Positions 42,898 to 50,936 of a DNA stretch of 64,000 bases are shown one piece after another (position 1 is the first letter of the stretch; each line of letters begins with the position of its first letter). Location: contig NZ_CP026118.1 in NCBI RefSeq assembly GCF_004101865.1, positions 2,869,001 through 2,933,000 of the forward strand, in the 5' to 3' direction. This DNA comes from Halobacillus litoralis (GTDB lineage Bacteria > Bacillota > Bacilli > Bacillales > Halobacillaceae). The notes under the pieces are model-generated. The model was not told the DNA's origin. It saw only the letters and a program-made list of their open reading frames with translations, and ran no database searches. The position numbers and the translations under genes are program-made.

Positions 42898-43866
42898 ATG
42901 GAATCCTTGGATGTTGTTACATTAGGAGAAACAATGGTGTTGTTCGGCAGCTCTGACCATGCGTCATTAGAATATGCCAATACGATGCAAAAACAAATCG
43001 GTGGTGCAGAATCGAATGTAGCCATCGGCTTAGCTAGGCTTGGCCATTCTTCAGGATGGATCAGCAAGCTTGGTGATGATCCATTCGGAAAATATGTTCA
43101 TAAGTTCATTCGTGGAGAAGGTGTAGATACTCGTGGAGTCACTTACACCAAACAAGCACCGACAGGAATCTTTTTCAAAGAGAAGTTGTCGGCCGACCAT
43201 GTGAATGTTTACTACTATCGTCATCAGTCTGCGGCTAGTTTAATGGAACCTGTGGATTTACCGGATTCATATATTTCTTCTGCGAAAATATTGCACATCA
43301 CAGGCATCACCCCAGCCTTGAGTGAAAGCTGTCAGGATGCTATTTTCCATGCGATTCATTTGGCGAAGGAAGCAGGACGTACAGTTGTTTTCGATCCTAA
43401 TATTCGTTACAAGCTGTGGGGAAATAAGGAAGAAGCGAAACAAGTTTTGAACCAGATTGCTGAACTTGCAGACATCATCCTTCCTGGGGTAGACGAAGCT
43501 GCTTTCCTCACAGGGGAAACGGATTATGAAAAGGCAGCGGAAGCCCTCAAAACCCACAAAGGACAGACAGTTGTCGTGAAATTGGGGGAAGAGGGAGCTT
43601 ATTATACATCTGCCGAATCATCAGGAATCGTTCCCGGAATTCCAGTGAAAAATGTCGTCGATCCAGTTGGCGCCGGTGATGGATTCGCTGCTGGTGTCAT
43701 CAGCGGTGTCCTCGATGAAGTTTCTCTTGAGGAAGCAGTTGAACGCGGCAATGCGGTCGGTGCTTTTGTGGTGCAAATGAACGGCGATGTCGAAGGAGTA
43801 CCGACCCGGGTGCAACTACAATCATTCATAGATTCTGGCGAGCGACTGAGCGATGTCGAACGCTGA
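42898..43866 (+). CDS. kdgK: 2-Keto-3-deoxygluconate kinase (PfkB family)
   Basis: 322 residues. PfkB features: VVTLGETMVLFGSS, IGGAESNVAIGLARLG (substrate), KQAPTGIFFKEK, VVFDPNIRYKLWG, DIILPGVDEAAFLTG, and the catalytic VDPVGAGDGFAAGVISG. It phosphorylates 2-keto-3-deoxy sugar acids made by the dehydratase at 44538, giving KDPG or its galacto epimer. SD AGGAAGAAGGG. First gene of a kdgK-kdgA-dgoD-AEC operon directly behind the tandem RNA. Confidence 0.9.
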   Translation: MESLDVVTLGETMVLFGSSDHASLEYANTMQKQIGGAESNVAIGLARLGHSSGWISKLGDDPFGKYVHKFIRGEGVDTRGVTYTKQAPTGIFFKEKLSADHVNVYYYRHQSAASLMEPVDLPDSYISSAKILHITGITPALSESCQDAIFHAIHLAKEAGRTVVFDPNIRYKLWGNKEEAKQVLNQIAELADIILPGVDEAAFLTGETDYEKAAEALKTHKGQTVVVKLGEEGAYYTSAESSGIVPGIPVKNVVDPVGAGDGFAAGVISGVLDEVSLEEAVERGNAVGAFVVQMNGDVEGVPTRVQLQSFIDSGERLSDVER

Positions 43867-43881
43867 AGGAGGAAACAGATA

Positions 43882-44541
43882 ATGAAAAAAATTGATATTT
43901 TACAAAAGTTGGAGAGTTCCGGAATCGTTGCGGTCATCCGTCGTCCCAATAGGGAGGAAGTTCTTCCTTTAGCCAAAGCGCTTGTGGAAGGTGGAGTGAC
44001 AACCCTTGAAGTGACTGTTGATACACCAGATGTGTATGGAATCATCCAGGAACTGAAACAGGAGCTGGGTGAACATGCGCTTGTCGGCGCAGGGACTGTT
44101 CTGGATGCAGAAACAGCCAAGGCAGCTATCGATGCTGGAGCACAGTTCATTTTTTCACCGAATTACAACAAACCATTGATTGAAATGGCGAACCGTTACG
44201 GTGTAGTTTCAATCCCAGGTGTGATGACGCCTTCAGAGATGGTTGATGCATACCAAGCTGGGGCAGATGTCGTCAAGGTATTCCCGGCAAGGGCGATGGG
44301 TCCTTCCTACATCAAAGACGTACAAGGTCCTCTTGGTCATATTCCGATGATTCCTACAGGAGGGATCAATAAGGATAATGCCGGCGAGTACATTGAAAAT
44401 GGCGCGATAGCAGTAGGGGCTGGTGGATCTTTGATAGACAAGAATCTGTTGGCTGATAAAGATTACCAGGGTCTGACAGAGCGTGCGCGTCAGTTTACCG
44501 AGCGTGTGCAGTCAGCAAGAGAAGGAGGAAATAACAGATGA
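43882..44541 (+). CDS. kdgA: 2-Keto-3-deoxy-6-phosphogluconate aldolase
   Basis: 219 residues, class-I aldolase. [34 protein letters not shown] with the catalytic Glu, [17 protein letters not shown], and [19 protein letters not shown] with the Schiff-base Lys in VKVFP, then [17 protein letters not shown]. It splits KDPG (or KDPGal) to pyruvate and glyceraldehyde-3-phosphate. Its stop overlaps the dgoD start by 4 bases. Confidence 0.92.
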   Translation: MKKIDILQKLESSGIVAVIRRPNREEVLPLAKALVEGGVTTLEVTVDTPDVYGIIQELKQELGEHALVGAGTVLDAETAKAAIDAGAQFIFSPNYNKPLIEMANRYGVVSIPGVMTPSEMVDAYQAGADVVKVFPARAMGPSYIKDVQGPLGHIPMIPTGGINKDNAGEYIENGAIAVGAGGSLIDKNLLADKDYQGLTERARQFTERVQSAREGGNNR

Positions 44542-45686
44542 AAATCGTCAATATGGAAACATTCGTCGTCCCGCCACGCTGGTTGTTTTTGAAAATAACC
44601 ACAGATGAGGGGATTGTCGGCTGGGGAGAGCCAGTCATCGAAGGTCGAGCGGAAACGGTGGAAACCGCTGTCCATGAATTGAAGGATTATTTGCTGGGTA
44701 AAGACCCGCTTCCGATTGAAGATCATTGGAACGTCATGTACCGCTCAGGTTTTTACCGTGGCGGACCTATTCATATGAGCGCTATTGCTGGAATCGACCA
44801 GGCGTTATGGGATATTAAAGGGAAATATTACAATGCTCCTGTTTCTGAATTGATGGGCGGCGCGTGCCGTGAATCCATCGATGTGTACTCCTGGATCGGT
44901 GGTGACCGTCCATCTGACGTAGGCGGTGCTGCCAAAGAAGCGGTCGATCGCGGCTTCCGTGCTATCAAAATGAATGGTACAGAAGAACTGCAGTACATCG
45001 ACACACACCGGAAAATAGACGAAACGCTCGAAAGGGTAGCGGCAGTAAGAGAAGCGGTCGGCAAAGATGTCGGGATCGGCATCGATTTTCACGGTCGTGT
45101 CCACAAGCCGATGGCCAAAATTTTAGCGAAAGAATTGGAAACTTATCGTCCGATGTTCATTGAAGAACCTGTGTTACCTGAAAATAATGAAGCATTGAAA
45201 GAAATCGCTGCCCATACATCGATTCCGATTGCGACAGGGGAACGGATGTATTCACGCTGGGACTTCAAAGAGCTGCTGGCGAGCGGTCATGTAGATGTCA
45301 TCCAGCCTGACTTATCTCATGCAGGGGGCATAACCGAATGTAAAAAAATCGCCACGATGGCTGAAGCTTACGATGTCGCGTTGGCTCCTCACTGTCCATT
45401 AGGGCCGATCGCGCTTGCTTCATGCCTGCAGGTCGATGCCACCTGTCACAACGCCTTCATACAGGAGCAAAGCCTTGGCATCCACTATAACAAGGGCAGT
45501 GATCTGCTTGATTATATTGAAGATGCCTCTGTGTTCACGTATGAAGACGGCCAAGTGGAAATGTTGAAAGGGCCAGGCCTTGGGATTGAGATCAATGAAG
45601 ATAAGGTACGACAAATGGCAGAGGAAGGACATCGCTGGCGCAACCCGGTGTGGAGACACCGTGACGGCAGCGTAGCCGAGTGGTAA
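44538..45686 (+). CDS. dgoD: D-galactonate dehydratase (enolase superfamily)
   Basis: 382 residues, the same length as E. coli DgoD and very similar throughout: [142 protein letters not shown], and the ending [16 protein letters not shown]. Metal ligands Asp, Glu, Glu and the catalytic His residues are retained. It dehydrates D-galactonate to 2-keto-3-deoxygalactonate. With kdgK and kdgA it forms a De Ley-Doudoroff-type pathway. Confidence 0.93.
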   Translation: MKIVNMETFVVPPRWLFLKITTDEGIVGWGEPVIEGRAETVETAVHELKDYLLGKDPLPIEDHWNVMYRSGFYRGGPIHMSAIAGIDQALWDIKGKYYNAPVSELMGGACRESIDVYSWIGGDRPSDVGGAAKEAVDRGFRAIKMNGTEELQYIDTHRKIDETLERVAAVREAVGKDVGIGIDFHGRVHKPMAKILAKELETYRPMFIEEPVLPENNEALKEIAAHTSIPIATGERMYSRWDFKELLASGHVDVIQPDLSHAGGITECKKIATMAEAYDVALAPHCPLGPIALASCLQVDATCHNAFIQEQSLGIHYNKGSDLLDYIEDASVFTYEDGQVEMLKGPGLGIEINEDKVRQMAEEGHRWRNPVWRHRDGSVAEW

Positions 45687-45693
45687 TTTTGTT

Positions 45694-46590
45694 ATGACAG
45701 TATTCATTCAAGTCGTGTTTCCTGTCCTGTTGATATTCGGGGCAGGTTACTTGATTCAAAAACTAGCAAATCTGGATATCAAATCAGTATCAACCATCGC
45801 TTTGTACATCATGCTGCCATGCTTAGTCTTCCAAACCTTTTATGAAGCTGACTTGAATGGTGAATATTTAATGATGCTCGTGTTCTCAGTGCTCCTGCTG
45901 TTCAGTATTCTCATCATCAATAAAATCGTCAGTAAAGTCAGGAACTATGATCAAAAAATGGAAAGTGGCCTGATTCTATCGACTGCTTTCATGAACTCCG
46001 GAAACTACGGTGCTCCGATCATTCTTTTTGCCTTCGGGGAAGAAGGATTCGTCTACTCGGTATCTTTTCTAGTCCTGCAGGCGATCATCATGAACTTCTT
46101 CGGGGTCTATTATGCAGCGAAAGGAACAGCCGGCTTGAAGATGGCGGTCGTTTCCGTTTTGAAAATGCCTCCGACTTATGCTGTCCTTGTTGCACTTGTC
46201 ATGAACTTAGGCGGCATTCCGATGCCGGAAAACTTGATGTCGAGTGTCGATCTATTAGCGGCCGCTACGATTCCGATGGTCATGGTTGTTCTAGGGATGC
46301 AGCTGGCAGGGATTCCTGTGAAAAACCTGGAGTGGTCAAAAGTTTCTTATGCTTCATCCGTCCGGTTGATTGCTTCACCTTTGATCGCGTTCGCTTTGAC
46401 GCTCGTTTTGCCGATGAGTGATTTGATGGCGAGTGTGCTGGTTGTTTCAGCTGCGATGCCATCTGCCGCTACAACGACGATATATGCGGTCCAGTTCAAT
46501 TCCAAACCCGAGCTGGTGTCGAGCATCACATTGATGACGACAGTGTTCAGTGTTGTGACCATTCCGGTTTTATTGATGATGTTTATGTAA
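45694..46590 (+). CDS. AEC-family permease 1
   Basis: 298 residues, about ten helices in two five-helix halves. N-terminal IQVVFPVLLIFGAGYLIQKL and TIALYIMLPCLVFQTFYEAD, and AFMNSGNYGAPIILFAFGEE are AEC (auxin efflux carrier) signatures, as is AAMPSAATTTIYAVQF. The ATG is 8 bases after the dgoD stop, so it belongs to the operon and probably transports a sugar acid or a product. A second gene of the same length and about two-thirds identity lies at 47716, beyond an HPr-like gene and the RAYT gene. Confidence 0.88.
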   Translation: MTVFIQVVFPVLLIFGAGYLIQKLANLDIKSVSTIALYIMLPCLVFQTFYEADLNGEYLMMLVFSVLLLFSILIINKIVSKVRNYDQKMESGLILSTAFMNSGNYGAPIILFAFGEEGFVYSVSFLVLQAIIMNFFGVYYAAKGTAGLKMAVVSVLKMPPTYAVLVALVMNLGGIPMPENLMSSVDLLAAATIPMVMVVLGMQLAGIPVKNLEWSKVSYASSVRLIASPLIAFALTLVLPMSDLMASVLVVSAAMPSAATTTIYAVQFNSKPELVSSITLMTTVFSVVTIPVLLMMFM

Positions 46591-46658
46591 GGTCATTAAA
46601 AGGAAACCCTAATGAAAGTTGCTTATTTAGTGAATTCCTATCGAAAGGGGGGAAATAG

Positions 46659-46922
46659 ATGAGTGAAAAAGTGTCGAAAATAGTAGCTGTCCATATGAAG
46701 GAAACACAGACCATCATGGAGTTATCACAGATCATCCAGAGCTACGATTCGGAGATCTTGTTGAAGAAAAACGTACAGGGAAGCGTAATTGAAGCCAACC
46801 TCAAGAGTATACTCGGCTTGATCAACTTACGCCTGCAAGAAGGCGATGAAGTCGAAGTCACTTGCGTCGGCACAGACGCAGAACAAGCACTGGCAGAAGT
46901 TGAAAACTTCCTCCAGCCATAA
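46659..46922 (+). CDS. HPr-like protein lacking the active-site histidine
   Basis: 87 residues, the size and pattern of HPr: YDSEILLKKN, then NLKSILGLINLRLQEGDEVE with the Ser46-equivalent in LKSILG and the end GTDAEQALAEVENFL. The HPr active site LHARPAT is replaced by KETQTIM, so His15 is gone (Glu by my alignment). It cannot act in sugar phosphotransfer but could still be phosphorylated on Ser and bind CcpA, as Crh does in B. subtilis. SD GAAAGGGGGGAAATAG. It follows the AEC gene by 68 bases. Confidence 0.78.
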   Translation: MSEKVSKIVAVHMKETQTIMELSQIIQSYDSEILLKKNVQGSVIEANLKSILGLINLRLQEGDEVEVTCVGTDAEQALAEVENFLQP

Positions 46923-46934
46923 CATCCTTTTATT

Positions 46935-46975
46935 TCCACCTCAGGTCATCCATTATTTGGATGACCTGAGGTGGA
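46935..46975. terminator. REP-like hairpin that also encodes the RAYT C-terminus
   Basis: TCCACCTCAGGTCATCCA at 46935-46952, loop TTATT, complement to 46975. It lies 12 bases after the HPr-like stop and is a terminator there. On the minus strand the RAYT coding region ends inside it: the residues STSGHPNNG and the TGA are written by the palindrome. Confidence 0.9.
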
Positions 46976-47512
46976 TTTATTTGCCAATTGGACGAAGGAT
47001 TCATACTGCTTTACATCTTTGAAATAAGATAGTACGGTTTTCGTTGTTATCAAATCCGAGTAAAAGGGTGTAGGAGATAGATAGTGGGGGTAACTGCTCC
47101 ATTTGTAGGCTTCTGGTTCAAGGGTCAATAGGGCACGGCATGGATTCAAGTGGATATAGCGACTGACTTGGAGGATGGCATTGACATCGCCTTGCAGGTG
47201 GGCTTTGTAGGGACCTTGGAAGAGGTGGCCGACATACCCATATTTTTTGTTGAAAGCGCGGGCATATTGGGAATGGATTTCTTTCATGAACGAACCGGGA
47301 GGCGTATCGATTGTTTCAATCAGAAGATGGACGTGGTTGGACATGAGGCAATAAGCGTGAAGGTGGAAGGGGTAGGTGTGTTTCGCTTCCCGAAGTAATT
47401 GCAAATACTTGAAGCGGTCGTGTTCATCATAAAAAATGTCTGTCTTACGATTGCCACGTGCGGTAATATGATACCAGGCGTTCGGAAACCAGACTCTCCG
47501 AGGATTGGGCAT
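46946..47512 (-). CDS. REP-associated tyrosine transposase (RAYT, Y1/HUH family)
   Basis: 188 residues. N-terminal MPNPRRVWFPNAWYHITARGN, the HUH histidine pair in CLMSNHVHLLIET (about residues 55-67), and IHSQYARAFNKKYGYVGHLF then QGPYKAHL carry the expected single catalytic Tyr of Y1 transposases. The GHLFQGxYK stretch is characteristic of RAYT/TnpREP proteins. RAYTs cut single-stranded DNA at REP hairpins and are single-copy, domesticated relatives of IS200/IS605. SD AAAGGA 8 bases before the ATG. REP-like palindromes flank the gene on both sides and are dispersed in the window. It stands between two AEC paralogues. Confidence 0.9.
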   Translation of the reverse strand: MPNPRRVWFPNAWYHITARGNRKTDIFYDEHDRFKYLQLLREAKHTYPFHLHAYCLMSNHVHLLIETIDTPPGSFMKEIHSQYARAFNKKYGYVGHLFQGPYKAHLQGDVNAILQVSRYIHLNPCRALLTLEPEAYKWSSYPHYLSPTPFYSDLITTKTVLSYFKDVKQYESFVQLANKSTSGHPNNG

Positions 47513-47606
47513 GTCATCATTCCTTTACTATATAGTCAAATCATTATGGCACTCGTTCTTATTCGCCATTACTCATCAGAAATCCTGCTGAAAATACCAA
47601 TAACTG

Positions 47607-47677
47607 TTTCCTCAGGTCATCCAAATTCTGGATGACCTGAGGAAAAACAATGGTAAAATATGGATGACCTGAGGAAA
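47607..47677. repeat. REP-like hairpin plus extra single arm upstream of RAYT
   Basis: TTTCCTCAGGTCATCCA (47607-47623), loop AATTC, then TGGATGACCTGAGGAAA to 47645. A further single right arm TGGATGACCTGAGGAAA repeats at 47661-47677, 15 bases on. The copy and half-copy lie 95-165 bases upstream of the RAYT start, and 39 bases before the second AEC gene. Confidence 0.88.
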
Positions 47678-47715
47678 TACTTAAAAAAATACTTCAATGC
47701 ACGGGAGGGGAAAAT

Positions 47716-48612
47716 ATGGCGATCTTTTTTCAAGTGGTGCTTCCTGTGGTGCTCGTTTTTGTCGCAGGGTACGCTTTACAAAAAATCCTCCGCCTGGAAA
47801 TCAAATCAATTTCAACCGTAACTCTTTATATCATGCTGCCCTGTCTTGTCTTCAAGACATTTTACAATGCAACATTTGATCAGGATTACCTCATGATGGT
47901 TATCTTTTCGGTATTATTGTTATTCAGCATTCTTTTCATCAATAAAATAGCTGCCAAGGTTCTGAAGTATGGAACAGCGACTGAAAGTGGACTCATCCTT
48001 TCAACGGCGTTTATGAATGCCGGGAACTACGGGGCACCGATCGTGCTTTTTGCTTTTGGTGAGCAAGGCTTTGTCTATTCCGTGTCTTTCATGGTACTAC
48101 AGCAAATCGTGATGAACTTCTTCGGGGTTTATTATGCAGCCAAAGGAGCGGCCGGCATCGGTATGGCCATCAGGACAGTACTGAAGATGCCTCCGACGCA
48201 CGCTGTATGGATTGCCCTTGTTTTCAAATACACACCCATGTCGATCTCAGATAACGTCATGTCGAGCATTGAACTGGTCGGTAACGCAACGATTCCCACT
48301 GTGATGATCCTGCTTGGGATGCAGCTGGCGAACATTACGGTGAAAAATCTGGCCTGGGACAAGATTTCTTATGCAGCCACACTGAGACTCCTCGGCTCTC
48401 CATTAATTGCCTGGCTGCTGACGATCCTGCTGCCGATGAGTGATATGATGGCGAATGTGATGATAATATCAGCGGCAATGCCGTCTGCTGCGACGACAAC
48501 GATGTATGCGGTCCAATTCGATTCAAAACCGGACCTCGTCTCAAGCATAACGCTGATCACCACGTTGTTGAGCGTCATCACGATTCCGATCGCCTTGAAT
48601 ATTCTCACATAA
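47716..48612 (+). CDS. AEC-family permease 2
   Basis: 298 residues and a paralogue of the gene at 45694 (same length, many identical stretches such as LYIMLPCLVF, FSVLLLFSIL, SGLILSTAFMN, NFFGVYYAAKG, SAAMPSAATTTMYAVQF). Start ATG 47716 after GGGAGGGGAAAAT. It lies downstream of the REP-like sequences and is not clearly linked to the dgo operon. Substrate unknown; probably a carboxylate. Ends with a good terminator at 48616. Confidence 0.88.
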   Translation: MAIFFQVVLPVVLVFVAGYALQKILRLEIKSISTVTLYIMLPCLVFKTFYNATFDQDYLMMVIFSVLLLFSILFINKIAAKVLKYGTATESGLILSTAFMNAGNYGAPIVLFAFGEQGFVYSVSFMVLQQIVMNFFGVYYAAKGAAGIGMAIRTVLKMPPTHAVWIALVFKYTPMSISDNVMSSIELVGNATIPTVMILLGMQLANITVKNLAWDKISYAATLRLLGSPLIAWLLTILLPMSDMMANVMIISAAMPSAATTTMYAVQFDSKPDLVSSITLITTLLSVITIPIALNILT

Positions 48613-48615
48613 AGA

Positions 48616-48644
48616 AAAGCCCGCCAGAATGTATGGCGGGCTTT
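48616..48644 (+). terminator. Rho-independent terminator
   Basis: AAAGCCCGCCA and TGGCGGGCTTT pair over 11 bp with a 7-nt loop, followed by CTGC. It lies between the convergent AEC and small membrane-protein genes and is unrelated to the REP-like core. Confidence 0.85.
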
Positions 48645-48653
48645 CTGCTATGC

Positions 48654-48818
48654 TCAACTATCTTTTTGCTTCTTCTTTTCTTTCCAAAACATATAAATGT
48701 TCGTCAAAATAAAGACAATACAAAGGACGGCGCTGACAGATGTCATTTCGATCGTGGTGGTAAACCATCCGAGAATTAAATAGCCGACGAAAAATGCGGC
48801 GAACACTAGATAAAACAT
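48654..48818 (-). CDS. Small membrane protein
   Basis: The start at ATG 48818 (MFYLVFAAFFVGYLIL) follows GGAAAGGAAGAGATC; the longer ORF runs into the upstream gap without an SD. 54 residues with two helices (LVFAAFFVGYLILGWFTTTI and VSAVLCIVFILTNIYMFW) and a Lys-rich C-terminal tail. No family recognised. Confidence 0.65.
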   Translation of the reverse strand: MFYLVFAAFFVGYLILGWFTTTIEMTSVSAVLCIVFILTNIYMFWKEKKKQKDS

Positions 48819-48880
48819 GATCTCTTCCTTTCCATAAAACGTCCTGTTCATTATAACATTCCAGGGGAGAAGGGAAAAAA

Positions 48881-49165
48881 TCATGCGGGAGGATACATGT
48901 GAAAACGATAAATGGTGAATTCATTGCCGACTTCAATGTTGTAGGATTCAATCGGAATGGAAGAGAACGTCATTCCATCTGCTTGTTCGATGGAAATGTT
49001 GAGGATGAATTCTTTGGTCTCCATGATGGGAATGGGGTAGGGATTAACAATTTCGATCATCCATTCATAGTCAAGGCGTTCCAGGAAGGCGTGCGTGAAC
49101 GATGTAGGTGTTTCATCCAACCAGATGTTGACAAGAGGAAAAAGAGATCGAGAGGTTTGTTCCAA
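48881..49165 (-). CDS. Hypothetical soluble protein
   Basis: TTG start at 49165 behind ACGGAGGAATCGCC. 94 residues, beta-rich (EWMIEIVNPYPIPIMETKEF, FILNISIEQADG, EVGNEFTIYRFHMYPP). It ends 10 bases before the window's small-gene gap and lies downstream of the sigma-like gene on the same strand (59-base gap), so the two could be co-transcribed. No family recognised; a partner or anti-sigma role would be speculation. Confidence 0.6.
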   Translation of the reverse strand: MEQTSRSLFPLVNIWLDETPTSFTHAFLERLDYEWMIEIVNPYPIPIMETKEFILNISIEQADGMTFSSIPIESYNIEVGNEFTIYRFHMYPPA

Positions 49166-49224
49166 GGCGATTCCTCCGTTATTTTAGGATGTTTGATATT
49201 TTCCCTTTTTTGATCAAAGGTAAA

Positions 49225-49704
49225 CTAAACCTTCTTAATCGCCACTTCCAGCTTCTGTTTCAGTCTTTTCCGGGCACGCTTGATCGTCGAAACACTTCTC
49301 TCTGTCAAAACAGCTGTTTCCCGGACGGTGAAACCGCTATAGGTGAAATGGAAAATCGAAGACTCAAGTGGGGTAAGTGCTGAGTAGTGAAGGATGTCGA
49401 CGAGAATGAGAGGCTCAAGCAGAGGATCAGACCATTTCAGAGGGGTGTTGTGGGAGAGTTGAGCAGTGGCTTCGCGCTCACGTTGTTCCTTTCTCAGGTG
49501 GGACTGGAAGTGGCGGTAGAGAATGTGGGTGAAGTAAGTGGAGAACTTGCTTTTGAGGGAAGAATCATACTTTTCAAGGCTTTTTCTGAAAATCAGATAA
49601 CCTTCTTGGAAGTAGTCATCATGCGGCTCAGGAATGTTCAAACGACGTAAGGTGAAATATATGAGCCCCTCACATTCGTGGAAAATAGGAATATTAGTTT
49701 TCAT
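49225..49704 (-). CDS. Sigma-70-family small sigma factor A
   Basis: 159 residues. Region 2 is DYFQEGYLIFRKSLEKYD, FSTYFTHILYRHFQSHLR, matching the core-binding helices of sigma-70; region 4 is LTPLESSIFHFTYSGFTVRE with TERSVSTIKRARKRLKQKL, a helix-turn-helix for the -35 box. No region 1 or 3. It resembles SigO/Xpf-type or ECF-like sporadic sigma factors. SD AAAGGAGCATACC. It is divergent from a second sigma-like gene at 49884, with 179 bases between. Confidence 0.8.
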   Translation of the reverse strand: MKTNIPIFHECEGLIYFTLRRLNIPEPHDDYFQEGYLIFRKSLEKYDSSLKSKFSTYFTHILYRHFQSHLRKEQREREATAQLSHNTPLKWSDPLLEPLILVDILHYSALTPLESSIFHFTYSGFTVRETAVLTERSVSTIKRARKRLKQKLEVAIKKV

Positions 49705-49883
49705 GGTATGCTCCTTTCTGCTTACTATTATCCTTCATTTTCCATATAAAAGAAAGCAGAAAATTCAATTTTTCATCACTTTTTTACTTAAAAAATAAAA
49801 ATTTCATCATTTTTTGACACCAAAACCCCTTTTTCTAACGATTATAGTTATGAAAGTAAAAAAACAGAGGGTTGGTGCAAAAG

Positions 49884-50378
49884 ATGGTCGTAGATGAAAA
49901 GTTTGAGAGAATTGTAGAAGAAAGCGAGCGGTTGATCCACTATCATATACGGAAATTGAACATCATCGATCGCAATGGAGACTTTTTTGCAGAAGGACTT
50001 TATGCACTTTGGAATGCTTATCTTACCCATAATCCTGAAAAAGGGGAATTCTCGAAATATATCAGTTGGAAAATACATAATGCACTCATTGACCAGATAC
50101 GGAAGGATTCCCGGAAACAGGAAAAAGAAGAAATCTATCAGGAGCATATGAAGCAGGAAGAACTGTACTTGTGTGAGGATACAATTTCAGATATCTATTG
50201 GTGGGAGCATGTGCGTTCGCTTCTCACGAACAACCAGTGGAAATGGGTTTATCACTTCATCATCATGGATCGCTCCATCACACAAACCGCCCGTTTGGAA
50301 CAAGTATCGGTGGATGCGGTGAAAAACTGGGGCCGTCATGCAAGAAAGAGGCTGCAAGGTTTGAATTTAGAGCAATGA
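49884..50378 (+). CDS. Sigma-70-family-like small factor B
   Basis: ATG 49884 gives 164 residues; TTG/GTG starts 9-12 bases upstream crowd the AGAGGG SD. Region-2-like NGDFFAEGLYALWNAYLTHN and FSKYISWKIHNALIDQIRKD, and region-4-like LTNNQWKWVYHFIIMDRSIT, DAVKNWGRHARKRLQGL. It is similar in plan to factor A but diverged. The conserved sigma helices make transcription initiation the likely role. It is convergent with the gene at 50413 (34-base gap with GTCCTGG/CCAGGAC stem). Confidence 0.7.
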   Translation: MVVDEKFERIVEESERLIHYHIRKLNIIDRNGDFFAEGLYALWNAYLTHNPEKGEFSKYISWKIHNALIDQIRKDSRKQEKEEIYQEHMKQEELYLCEDTISDIYWWEHVRSLLTNNQWKWVYHFIIMDRSITQTARLEQVSVDAVKNWGRHARKRLQGLNLEQ

Positions 50379-50412
50379 AAAGTCCTGGAGAAAAAGATCC
50401 CCAGGACGACGC

Positions 50413-50793
50413 TTATCTATCGATGGTTATATTGACTTTATTCAACCCTAAAGCACGAGCGGCTTTGATCATTTTGGCAGCTTCCTGCTCGGCATCATGG
50501 ATGTGGACATCGCTTCTGGAAATGCTCAATGCTGTCCCGCCAGACAACATCTTCGGCGTTTCCGTAGTTTCTTCAGTTATGGATAGGACAGGCTGCTGTT
50601 CTTCTATGTTCAATTCTTCCTGACGCATACGGTTGACGCGCCCGCGGATTTTACGACCATGATAGACGACGCTCGCGTATGGGCAGCCTGTTTCAGCAGC
50701 GATTTCACGGTAGTTTTTATCTGTCTCACCGATCAATCGCTTGACCTCACTGAGATCATACTCGTACTGTTTACTCTTCTTCGCCAATTTCAA
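50413..50793 (-). CDS. HTH-containing protein of unknown function
   Basis: 126 residues. The N-terminal region VKRLIGETDKNYREIAAETG with PYASVVYHGRKIRGRVNRM looks like a resolvase-type helix-turn-helix; the C-terminal third (DVHIHDAEQEAAKMIKAARA, LGLNKVNITIDR) is amphipathic helix plus strand. SD GGGGGATTTG. Could be a small DNA-binding regulator associated with the sigma-like pair; family not recognised. Confidence 0.6.
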   Translation of the reverse strand: MKLAKKSKQYEYDLSEVKRLIGETDKNYREIAAETGCPYASVVYHGRKIRGRVNRMRQEELNIEEQQPVLSITEETTETPKMLSGGTALSISRSDVHIHDAEQEAAKMIKAARALGLNKVNITIDR

Positions 50794-50936
50794 ATCCCCC
50801 TTTTCTTATCTAATATTATTGTATACAAATTTTATCGTCATTAATAGTATAAGTTATTAATTGTTTAAATTTTTTATAGATACTGAATTTTAGTGTAAAA
50901 TATTCGTAAGCGAAGATACCTAGTCAAATAGAAAGT

